From a virus, in the IMG/VR virus record IMGVR_UViG_3300025141_000862, positions 1-22,158 of that record: 22,158 bases of DNA. The stretch is one strand, 5' to 3'. Both the position numbers and the translations under genes were made by a program. Below the pieces are notes generated by a model, which was not told the DNA's origin, ran no database searches, and saw nothing but the letters and a program-made list of their open reading frames with translations. Below, piece by piece: positions 1 to 6,556 of this stretch. Every line of letters begins with the position of its first letter. Positions within the stretch are counted from its first letter, which is position 1.

Positions 1-2
1 GA

Positions 3-497
3 GCTAGCCATAATAAGATTTTTGGTGGCCTCACGGTCGATGGCTCTTGGTCTGCCGGCTACTTGGGAAATGATGAATATATTCCAGTGTTTGGTTCTGA
101 TTTCAATGTTCGTGAGTATGACAAAACTGGTCGCCCTCAATCAACAGCTATCGAAGGTCAATTCACAAATGGGACAGGAGGCGCTATCCGAATTCCTGCT
201 GGTGCCAGCATGGGGCCCTCATACGCTATGAAGATTATTCCTAAGGCTTACGAAGCATTTGCTTTTATTGTGCATGGTACTATATCTCCTACTTACAATG
301 TCAGAGCTTTTAGTTCTACACTCGATAGCAACACCGTGACGAATCTTCAAGCTGCCCCCGGCGCGCAAAATACAACACATACTTTTACTAGTGTAGTTCC
401 CGGAGATGGTTCCAATTATGTTGCTATATATTTCGAGCCAGCAAATATCAACTCTGAGGTGTTTGGTGGTAAAATTTTTATAAGAAAGAAAACATGA
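3..497 (+). CDS. Putative virion protein, 5'-truncated (tandem paralog 1)
   Basis: The reading frame is open to the left edge of the window, so the true start lies outside it; 164 residues are visible. A TTG inside the frame at 63 is unlikely to be the start, because the residues before it (TVDGSWSAGY) match the next gene. The two proteins share most residues from TVD through the final GGKIFIRKKT, including NVREY, RPQSTAIEGQ, AIRIPAG, SYAMKIIP, RAFSS and PGDGSNYV. The composition is beta-rich with no signal peptide or membrane segment. I do not recognise the family. Its place at the head of a phage structural block suggests a capsid decoration or tail-appendage protein, which is inference. 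The next gene begins 13 bases downstream. Confidence 0.75.
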   Translation, partial: ASHNKIFGGLTVDGSWSAGYLGNDEYIPVFGSDFNVREYDKTGRPQSTAIEGQFTNGTGGAIRIPAGASMGPSYAMKIIPKAYEAFAFIVHGTISPTYNVRAFSSTLDSNTVTNLQAAPGAQNTTHTFTSVVPGDGSNYVAIYFEPANINSEVFGGKIFIRKKT

Positions 498-510
498 GGG
501 GGATTAATTA

Positions 511-1023
511 ATGTCAAGATTTAGACCAAGCCCAAATTATATTTCTGATTCCATCACAGTCGATGATGGCTGGTCTGCTGGTTACTTGGGAAATAGTGAG
601 TATATCCCGTTATTGGGGACTGATTTTAATGTTCGCGAGTATGCATCAACTAGTCGCCCTCAATCAACAGCTATCGAAGGTCAATATACAGCTACAGTTG
701 GCGCGGGTGCTATCCGAATTCCTGCTGGCACTTCCGCTGGTGCTTCGTATGCTATGAAGATTATTCCCAGAGCCTATGAGGCATACGCCTTCATCATCCG
801 TGGGACCGTAACCCCTCTTTATAGCCTCAGAGCTTTTAGTTCCGCACTTGATAGCACGGCTGTGACGGATCTTCAGCTTTTCTTCGGCGCTCAAAATGTA
901 ATACATACTTTTACTAGTGCTGTTCCCGGAGACGGATCAAATTATGTTATTATAAGTTTCCAGCCGACGAATTCCAGCGATGAGGTGTTTGGTGGTAAAA
1001 TCTTTATAAGAAAGAAGACATAA
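511..1023 (+). CDS. Putative virion protein (tandem paralog 2)
   Basis: A 170-residue protein with an ATG start preceded by a GA-rich Shine-Dalgarno (gaggggg, about 8 bases upstream). It is a complete copy of the family seen in the truncated gene to its left. Residues from about 16 to the end align throughout with small indels (near residues 60 and 115) and the same C-terminus, GGKIFIRKKT. The first 15 residues (MSRFRPSPNYISDS) are unlike the visible part of the neighbour. Predicted beta-rich, soluble, no signal peptide. No recognised family. The methyltransferase gene starts 9 bases downstream, so the three genes are probably co-transcribed. A structural role is inferred from context only. 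Confidence 0.8.
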   Translation: MSRFRPSPNYISDSITVDDGWSAGYLGNSEYIPLLGTDFNVREYASTSRPQSTAIEGQYTATVGAGAIRIPAGTSAGASYAMKIIPRAYEAYAFIIRGTVTPLYSLRAFSSALDSTAVTDLQLFFGAQNVIHTFTSAVPGDGSNYVIISFQPTNSSDEVFGGKIFIRKKT

Positions 1024-1032
1024 GGGGCGCGA

Positions 1033-1683
1033 ATGTTAGAACAAGAATTTATTTTAGATGAAAACCAAAAAGAGCTTTTACTTAAAGATTCAAAACACCA
1101 AGTGATGATGGAATGGGAAAAACCCTATATGGAGGCGATTATTGATGAAATAAAGCCTACTGGTAATGTTCTTGAAATTGGATTTGGGTGTGGCTATTCG
1201 GCAACACGAATTCAGCACTATAATCCAAAAAGTCATACAATAATTGAATGCGACACTACAGTAATCCAGAGGTGCAAAAACTGGTCAGAAAAATATAAGA
1301 ATATTAACATTATTCATAATACTTGGCAAAAAGCTTTATCTTCTGTGGGAGAGTTTGATTTTATATTTTTTGATGACTATCCTCTCGAAACATTTGAAGA
1401 GGTTACAAAAGAAAATTTATTACAATTCAGAGCAGATCAGGAAAGGCTCTATATGTTTATTGATATTTGTTTAGATTGGCATATGAAGCCTGAATCGATC
1501 TTGTCGTGTTATTTAAATTCTTCTGAAAGCAAATTCAATAATTCGCGCTGGAAGGACCTAATTATAGAGAACCCGAGAATTTTATATAAAGAAAAGATAA
1601 TAGATATAGAAATCCCAAAAAATTGTAATTATTTTAAAGGAAACAACAAGGTTGTTATTCCGATAATTAAAAAAGTTGGATAA
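1033..1683 (+). CDS. GAMT-like SAM-dependent methyltransferase
   Basis: A 216-residue class I SAM-dependent methyltransferase resembling guanidinoacetate N-methyltransferase (GAMT; about 236 residues in animals) and the related arginine methyltransferase RMT2. Visible signatures in order: WEKPYM at 28-33 (GAMT has WETPYM, whose Glu contacts the guanidino group); SAM motif I, LEIGFGCGYSA, at 47-57; IIEC at 70-73, with the ribose-binding acidic residue E72; TW at 97-98; FDDYPL at 113-118 (GAMT YDTYPL, whose Asp is the second guanidino ligand; D114 here); a post-motif KPESILSCYLNSS near 152-164; and a C-terminal NCNYF strand like GAMT DCRYY. Both guanidino-binding acids appear retained. The substrate is unknown; a small guanidino compound or a protein arginine is possible. 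It lies 9 bases after a structural gene and 14 bases before bS21. The start has a Shine-Dalgarno (aagggg). Confidence 0.8.
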   Translation: MLEQEFILDENQKELLLKDSKHQVMMEWEKPYMEAIIDEIKPTGNVLEIGFGCGYSATRIQHYNPKSHTIIECDTTVIQRCKNWSEKYKNINIIHNTWQKALSSVGEFDFIFFDDYPLETFEEVTKENLLQFRADQERLYMFIDICLDWHMKPESILSCYLNSSESKFNNSRWKDLIIENPRILYKEKIIDIEIPKNCNYFKGNNKVVIPIIKKVG

Positions 1684-1697
1684 ATTATGGAGATAAA

Positions 1698-1919
1698 ATG
1701 TCAAAAAAACCAGTGAATATATCAGTCAAGCCCAGAGGCCGGAATGATACTCCGCAGAGAATGATAAAAAGATTTATAAAGAAGGTCAAAAAAGAAAAAA
1801 TCTTAGAAACTTATCGTGAAACCTTGCGATATGAAAAGCCTTCTGAGAAAAGAAGGGAAAAAAAGAAAAGAAGAAAGCAAGTTCTTAAAAAACTTGCTGA
1901 GGAAAATAAAATAAAATAA
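1698..1919 (+). CDS. rpsU: Ribosomal protein bS21 homolog
   Basis: A 73-residue, very basic protein (bacterial bS21 is about 71). The order of features matches bS21: a short N-terminal strand (NISVKPRG), then NDTPQRMIKRFIKKVKKEKIL like the bacterial helix 1 region, then ETLRYEKPSEKRREKKKRRKQ like the REFYEKPTxERKRAK segment, and a Lys-rich C-terminal helix. bS21 binds the 30S platform near the anti-Shine-Dalgarno end of 16S rRNA and helps initiation. Phage-encoded bS21 is known from uncultivated and marine phages, where it is proposed to replace or supplement the host protein on ribosomes late in infection. The start has ggag 7 bases upstream. It follows the methyltransferase by 14 bases; a 50-base gap with an AT-rich inverted repeat follows. 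Confidence 0.9.
   Translation: MSKKPVNISVKPRGRNDTPQRMIKRFIKKVKKEKILETYRETLRYEKPSEKRREKKKRRKQVLKKLAEENKIK
1876..1898 (+). repeat. Hairpin in the 3' end of the bS21 gene
   Basis: Perfect 8-bp inverted repeat (agcaagtt / aacttgct) with a 7-base loop inside the bS21 coding region. It is not followed by a T run, so it is not a standard terminator. It could be chance or a weak RNA structure. Confidence 0.3.
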
Positions 1920-1922
1920 AAG

Positions 1923-1948
1923 ATAATTAAGTTTTCAAAACTAATTAT
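1923..1948 (+). repeat. AT-rich inverted repeat between bS21 and the next gene
   Basis: The arms 1923-1935 and 1937-1948 are complementary over 12 bp apart from one bulged A. No T tract follows and the stem has almost no G/C pairs, so terminator function is doubtful. Its 3' arm contains the intergenic motif ACTAATTAT (1940-1948). Confidence 0.4.
1940..1948 (+). promoter_or_regulatory. Intergenic motif ACTAWTTAW, copy 1
   Basis: Sequence ACTAATTAT, 21 bases before the ATG at 1970. One of six copies, one in each long intergenic gap. Candidate late promoter element or mRNA signal; function not proven. Confidence 0.45.
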
Positions 1949-1969
1949 AGAATGTTAGGAGTTTAATAA

Positions 1970-2377
1970 ATGCCAATTTATGAGTACAGAGCAGGATTAC
2001 AAAATGTCGGATCCTATCAAGTCGGCGGGACACCATATTTAACTGGAGCCGTCGTCGATCCTGCAAACCCAAATTTGGGTGAAGTTAAGATTTCTTTTCC
2101 GAATGTAACAAAAAATATTCTTGTTGTCAACGCGACGGCGAGTGTTCCAATCCGAGTTCATTTTAATTCTGCTGTAGATGGAAATGTTATTGGGGGGCAT
2201 CACTATTTTACGTTGGAAGATAAAAAAGACAGTATAACTTTTAATCAAAAGTGTAAAGAAATTTATATTTCACTGGAAACAACCACCTCGACGGGATCCT
2301 TTGAATTGGTTGCTGACTTAACTGGAATTAAAGACAATGAGATGTTCGCCTTAACTGGGTCGGGCCTTACAGATTAA
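1970..2377 (+). CDS. Small putative virion structural protein
   Basis: A 135-residue protein with a strong Shine-Dalgarno (taggag) 9 bases before the ATG. It is beta-rich and soluble, with alternating hydrophobic strands (NILVVNA, IRVHF, EIYISLETT, FELVADL) and no membrane or signal segment. I do not recognise a named family. It sits directly upstream of the scaffold and capsid genes, has its own upstream intergenic motif copy, and has a compact beta-sandwich-like pattern. A head decoration or other virion surface protein is a plausible inference. It shows no clear sequence relation to the paralog pair at 3-1023. Confidence 0.75.
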   Translation: MPIYEYRAGLQNVGSYQVGGTPYLTGAVVDPANPNLGEVKISFPNVTKNILVVNATASVPIRVHFNSAVDGNVIGGHHYFTLEDKKDSITFNQKCKEIYISLETTTSTGSFELVADLTGIKDNEMFALTGSGLTD

Positions 2378-2415
2378 TTCCTTATAATAAAAACGGTCAT
2401 TTTGTATTTCGAAAG

Positions 2416-2424
2416 ACTATTTAT
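2416..2424 (+). promoter_or_regulatory. Intergenic motif ACTAWTTAW, copy 2
   Basis: Sequence ACTATTTAT in the 77-base gap before the scaffold gene, ending 30 bases before its ATG. Same element as at 1940, 5258, 7998, 10907 and 12554. Confidence 0.5.
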
Positions 2425-2454
2425 TTGTGAGTAAATCTATAAGGGAATATATCT

Positions 2455-3453
2455 ATGTCTTCATTACTAGAACAAGCGATAATTGATGCAGCCGCTTTAA
2501 AAGAGGCAGCCATTAAAAATGCTGAATCTGCAATTTTGAATAAATATTCAACCGACATTAAAGAGGCGGTGGAAAGCTTGTTAGAGCAAGACGATGAGCT
2601 TGCCCTTGGTGCTGAGGATGGAATGGAATTATCTACTTCCTTGGAAGATAGTATTCCTCTTGCTGGTGCACCACCAGAATCAATCGATGAGCAAGAAATT
2701 GTATTAAGTATGGAAGAGCTTAAAGATATGGCCGAAGCTCTTGCTGATACAGAAGAAAATTTGATTGGTGAACCATCACCACACGAAAATCTTGTTGATG
2801 GTGTGCCGGGCACCGAGCCACCCTCGTCCCAAGAAGCGGAGACTTCATCTGTCCCTGTTGATGTAACCTTGGAAGAGGAAATAGATTTAGAAGATCTTGA
2901 TGAGATCTTGGAAGAACTCATCGTCGATATCGTTCCTGAAAAAAGCGGATGGGCTGGCACCCCCGGAACTATTATGGATTATAAAGAAGAATTGGCCTTG
3001 GCCCATCGCTCTGGAACAGAGGCACTAGCACAGGCAAAAGCATTGACACAGGCTGGAGAAAGACTTAGAGAGGCAAATAGAGACCTCAAATCAAAAAATA
3101 CAAAAATGATAAAAGCACTCCAGATCTTAAAAGAAAGTTTTAATAAAGTTAATCTCTCAAATGCGAGATTAGTTTACACGAATCAGGTATTAACAGACAA
3201 CTCCTTGAATGAGCGGCAAAAAAAGAAAATTGTCGAGGCTCTGTCAAAATCAGATTCTATTGAAGAAGCAAAGGTAATATTCGAAACTCTAAAAAGCGCG
3301 GTGGGAAGTGTATCAGGTAAAGCACGTCCACAATCACTACGCGAGACCATCGAAAGACCCTCTGCCACTTTACCTAGAAGAGCAGCCAGAACTGTTGAAT
3401 CTCCGGAAGCGGACAGGATGCAAATACTGGCTGGAATAAAGACAAACAAATAA
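2455..3453 (+). CDS. Prohead core scaffold protein (gp22-like)
   Basis: A 332-residue protein immediately upstream of the major capsid gene, the position of T4 gene 22. Residues 1-45 form an amphipathic helix rich in Ala and Glu (MSSLLEQAIIDAAALKEAAI). Residues 45-165 are very acidic and Pro/Ser-containing. Residues 175-285 are helical with coiled-coil character (GERLREANRDLKSKNTKM, then LNERQKKKIVEALS). The C-terminal tail is basic and Arg-rich. This acidic, helical make-up is typical of phage scaffolds. In T4 the core protein is degraded by the gp21 protease during maturation; several L-x-E tripeptides here could be cleavage sites. The ATG follows an agggaa Shine-Dalgarno and an intergenic motif copy. 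The capsid gene follows by 17 bases, and the two probably share a transcript ending at the terminator at 5219-5253. Confidence 0.75.
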   Translation: MSSLLEQAIIDAAALKEAAIKNAESAILNKYSTDIKEAVESLLEQDDELALGAEDGMELSTSLEDSIPLAGAPPESIDEQEIVLSMEELKDMAEALADTEENLIGEPSPHENLVDGVPGTEPPSSQEAETSSVPVDVTLEEEIDLEDLDEILEELIVDIVPEKSGWAGTPGTIMDYKEELALAHRSGTEALAQAKALTQAGERLREANRDLKSKNTKMIKALQILKESFNKVNLSNARLVYTNQVLTDNSLNERQKKKIVEALSKSDSIEEAKVIFETLKSAVGSVSGKARPQSLRETIERPSATLPRRAARTVESPEADRMQILAGIKTNK

Positions 3454-3470
3454 AGGAGATTTTTAAAATC

Positions 3471-5186
3471 ATGTCTATACTTAAAAAATTAACTGAAGGT
3501 ATTGTTCGTCGCGATCTATCTAAAGAAGGATCTGCTCTTCTCTCCAAGTGGGAAAAGACTGGACTTTTAGAGGGACTCGGGAACGAACGTGCTAAATATG
3601 GGATGGCAGCATTGCTAGAAAACCAAGCGAAGGAACTACTTCGTGAGGCTTCTACTATGGCCGGCACACCCTCTGGAGACGTTGAAGGTTTTGCTTCCGT
3701 CGCCTTTCCTATTGTCCGTCGAGTATTCGGCGGCCTAATCGCTAACGATCTTGTTAGCGTTCAACCAATGAGCCTTCCTTCGGGACTCATTTTCTTCCTG
3801 GATTTCACCTACGATCGTAATCGTCTTGATACCCTTAGTGGTTCTTCGATATACGGTGGTGGTGTTGTTGCATCGCAGATTACTGGTGGTGTTTCACTTG
3901 CTGGCGATCTCGCTGAACAAAGCTATTATGCTTTGAACAATGGGTATTCAAGTCCAACAGGATCCGCCAACTTCACATTGGCCGATTTTGCATCAGGTAC
4001 AGTCGGCTCTGGAGTTCCAGGCGACTGGACAGGCAACACAGCCACCGGCATCGCTCTCGCATTGCACGGTGATCGCCTAGTCCGCTTCGATCCAGACTTG
4101 GAATCAGGCTCTTTTGCTTGTGTTTCAACTTTGCCTCTGGCAACCCTCACCGCCGGCCAGTTTAACATTAAAGATCTCGTCACTGTGACTCTTAACGATG
4201 CAGCCGGTGTTGTCGATGTTAATCAAGTCAGACGCCTGACTCGTGATGACCCCGATACTGCTGGTTCTGTCTTACTGGTTAACGCAGGGCTCGCATCTGC
4301 CAACGCCTGCGCAACCGACCTTGTTTTACAGAATACAGCATCATTTGTTATTGATGACAACTTCGCCGCCATTGGCGCGGTTGGTTCTGTATCTGGTCTA
4401 GATACATGGGGATTGGAAAACAATGCGGCAATTCCAGAAATTGACATCAAGGTTGATTCTGTGGCTGTCACTGCGAAGACCAAGAAACTCAAAGCGAAAT
4501 GGACACCAGAATTGGCTCAAGACTTGAACGCATACCATAACTTGGATGCCGAAGTCGAATTGACCTCAATTCTGTCCGAGCACATCGCTCTTGAAATCGA
4601 CCAAGAAATCTTGGAAGATCTCGTGAAGGGTGCTACTGCTGAAACCTTGTTCTGGTCACGACTTCCTGGTAAATTTGTAAATCGGACAACTGGTGCACCA
4701 CTAATTCCAACTAGTGGGTTTCCTGACTTCACGGGTAATGTATCCGAGTGGTATGAAACCTTGATTGAGACCATCAATGATGTCTCGGCCCAAATTCACC
4801 GCAAGACCCTTCGAGGCGGCGCTAACTTCATCGTGTGTTCACCTGAAGTTGCTAACCTCCTTGAGTTTACCGCTGGATTCCGTGGTGCCGTGACTCACGA
4901 TGATGATCGTGGTCAAGTTGGTGCTGTTAAAGTCGGCTCTTTGAGCAAGAAGTTTGACGTTTACGTCGATCCTTACTTCCCACGGAACGTTGTTCTCGCA
5001 GGACGTAAAGGTTCTTCTTTCCTTGAAAGCGGATATGTGTACGCACCGTATGTACCTCTCCAGATGACTCCAACAATCTTCGGTACCGAGGACTTCGTGC
5101 CGCGCAAAGGCGTCATGACTCGATATGCCAAGAAGATGGTCCGCCCGGATATGTACGGCTTGGTCGTCGTTCAAGATTTGTCATAG
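3471..5186 (+). CDS. gp23: Major capsid protein (T4 gp23-like)
   Basis: A 571-residue protein (T4 gp23 is 521) forming the head lattice. The N-terminal LLSKWEKTGLLEGL and ALLENQAKELL align with T4 LLNKWKPLLEG and IFENQEKDF. They are followed by AFPIVRRVFGGLIANDLVSV, like the gp23 region VRRAIPNLIAFDICGVQPM. T4 gp23 is cut by the prohead protease after FLTE; here the equivalent is L57-R58-E59 before A60, so mature protein probably starts at A60. An aaggag Shine-Dalgarno precedes the ATG. Codon use differs from the neighbours: arginine is almost always CGN rather than AGA/AGG and C-ending codons are common, as expected for the most abundant product. It follows the scaffold gene and ends just before a strong terminator. 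No separate vertex (gp24-like) gene is visible here. Confidence 0.93.
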   Translation: MSILKKLTEGIVRRDLSKEGSALLSKWEKTGLLEGLGNERAKYGMAALLENQAKELLREASTMAGTPSGDVEGFASVAFPIVRRVFGGLIANDLVSVQPMSLPSGLIFFLDFTYDRNRLDTLSGSSIYGGGVVASQITGGVSLAGDLAEQSYYALNNGYSSPTGSANFTLADFASGTVGSGVPGDWTGNTATGIALALHGDRLVRFDPDLESGSFACVSTLPLATLTAGQFNIKDLVTVTLNDAAGVVDVNQVRRLTRDDPDTAGSVLLVNAGLASANACATDLVLQNTASFVIDDNFAAIGAVGSVSGLDTWGLENNAAIPEIDIKVDSVAVTAKTKKLKAKWTPELAQDLNAYHNLDAEVELTSILSEHIALEIDQEILEDLVKGATAETLFWSRLPGKFVNRTTGAPLIPTSGFPDFTGNVSEWYETLIETINDVSAQIHRKTLRGGANFIVCSPEVANLLEFTAGFRGAVTHDDDRGQVGAVKVGSLSKKFDVYVDPYFPRNVVLAGRKGSSFLESGYVYAPYVPLQMTPTIFGTEDFVPRKGVMTRYAKKMVRPDMYGLVVVQDLS

Positions 5187-5218
5187 TATAATCTAGGACA
5201 CATTAACACAAAAAATGC

Positions 5219-5253
5219 CCCCCCTCCGTTTTCGGAGGGGGGTTTGTTTATTT
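5219..5253 (+). terminator. Intrinsic terminator after the capsid gene
   Basis: A perfect 10-bp G/C-rich stem (cccccctccg / cggagggggg) with a TTTT loop, followed by tttgtttattt. It is preceded by an A-rich stretch. It lies 32 bases after the capsid stop codon and is the only strong rho-independent terminator I see in the window. Confidence 0.92.
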
Positions 5254-5257
5254 GGAA

Positions 5258-5266
5258 ACTAATTAA
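5258..5266 (+). promoter_or_regulatory. Intergenic motif ACTAWTTAW, copy 3
   Basis: Sequence ACTAATTAA directly after the terminator and 16 bases before the ATG at 5283. A gene just past a strong terminator needs its own promoter, which supports a promoter reading of this element. Confidence 0.5.
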
Positions 5267-5282
5267 TGCGGAGGGATCATAA

Positions 5283-6548
5283 ATGGCATTGCCAACACTA
5301 ACACCAGCCAGCCAAATGAGCAAGGCGATATTGCCCACAACCGGTGCGGCCGCCGATGTCGCTGCAACACTTCCGCTTGGTATATATACATCTAATGCTT
5401 TTCTTTCTGGTGCCGCTGATCAAGTTGCTTATACATATAAGAAATTGGGTGGAGATGTCTTAGACATTGAAATGCTGGCCGGAAATGTTTATGCAAACTA
5501 TGAAGAAGCTGTTTTAGAATATAGTTATTTGGTCAATTTGCATCAATCAAAAAATATTCTCTCCAACGTTCTTGGACAAACAACGGGAACATTTGATCAG
5601 GATGGAAATGTTGTAACTGGGCCGACTAATGTTAATTTAAAATTCCCCCGTGTTACTTTCGAATATGAAAGAAGGGTGGCTGATAATTTTTCTTTCAATG
5701 CTGATGTCGGAGGAACAATTCCAATTTATTCGGCATCTTTCGAGATTACAGAGCAAGAGCAAGATTATGATTTACAAGCAATTATATCAGGATCGTCCGC
5801 TAGCGGCTTGCAGCCCAACGGCGACCCTGCCCCATTCGCAGGTATTGTTGGAAATAAGAGGGTTATAATCAAAAAAGTCTTCTTTAAGACACCTGCTGCA
5901 ATGTGGAGGTTCTTCGGATATTACGGAGGATTGAATGTTGTCGGAAACCTTTTGTATTATGGACAATATACTGATGATTCCTCTTTCGAGGTAATCCCTG
6001 TATGGCAGAATAAGTTACAGGCGAAGGCCTACGAAGACCACTTGTTCACACGCCTATCTCACTATTCATATGAATTAAAGGACAATAAATTAAGAATATT
6101 TCCTCAGCCACAACTGGTAGGCATATATAGGTTTATGTGGGTTGAATTTTCAGTTATACCTGATAGCTGGGATGAGGCTTCCGATGTGGATACTGGAATA
6201 GGTGGGGTTAATAATATTAATACTATTCCTTTCGATAATCTTCCCTATGAAAATATTAATGCGATAGGAAAACAATGGATCCGAAGATTTGCTTTGGCCC
6301 TATCGAAAGAGACTCTTGGTCAAATTCGAGGAAAATTCAATCCCATTCCAATTCCAGGATCGGATATTACCTTAAATGCATCCGATCTCTTAAGTCAAGC
6401 CCAGAATGAACAAGAAAAATTACGAGAAGAATTAAAGACAATTTTGGATGAGTTAACCTATGCAGAATTGGCCAAGAGAGATGCAGAAACAACGGAGGCG
6501 GTCAATACGATACAAACAAAAGTGCCAATGTTGATTTTCCAAGGATAA
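5283..6548 (+). CDS. gp13: Neck protein (T4 gp13-like)
   Basis: A 421-residue protein (T4 gp13 is about 309). Near the N-terminus, KLGGDVLDIEM (54-64), followed by an acidic helix VYANYEEAVLEYSYLV, matches the gp13-family pattern LG-x-P-V-x-x-I/V-E at the start of a helical domain. The middle part carries strands around 190-295. The C-terminal KQWIRRFALALSKETLGQIR, then KFNPIPIPGSDITLNAS (330-367) and a long helix, match the gp13-family ending: aromatic/basic helix, LALxKxxxGxxxxKF, PGG-x-TLNG, long helix. In T4, gp13 and gp14 close the DNA-filled head and receive the tail. A gcggaggga Shine-Dalgarno precedes the ATG. Extra length is mostly around residues 100-190. The next gene starts 8 bases later with GTG. 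Confidence 0.72.
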   Translation: MALPTLTPASQMSKAILPTTGAAADVAATLPLGIYTSNAFLSGAADQVAYTYKKLGGDVLDIEMLAGNVYANYEEAVLEYSYLVNLHQSKNILSNVLGQTTGTFDQDGNVVTGPTNVNLKFPRVTFEYERRVADNFSFNADVGGTIPIYSASFEITEQEQDYDLQAIISGSSASGLQPNGDPAPFAGIVGNKRVIIKKVFFKTPAAMWRFFGYYGGLNVVGNLLYYGQYTDDSSFEVIPVWQNKLQAKAYEDHLFTRLSHYSYELKDNKLRIFPQPQLVGIYRFMWVEFSVIPDSWDEASDVDTGIGGVNNINTIPFDNLPYENINAIGKQWIRRFALALSKETLGQIRGKFNPIPIPGSDITLNASDLLSQAQNEQEKLREELKTILDELTYAELAKRDAETTEAVNTIQTKVPMLIFQG

Positions 6549-6556
6549 ATATATAA

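Noticed and set aside
63-497. TTG at 63 as the start of the first gene
   Set aside because: Upstream residues in frame align with the paralog at 511, so the gene is open to the window edge.
2383-2388. TATAAT box before the scaffold gene
   Set aside because: No recognisable -35 element at the right distance; TATAAT is common by chance in AT-rich DNA.
2039-2960. Long minus-strand frames opposite the small virion and scaffold genes
   Set aside because: Ser-rich shadow translations of acidic or repetitive + strand codons, without ribosome sites.
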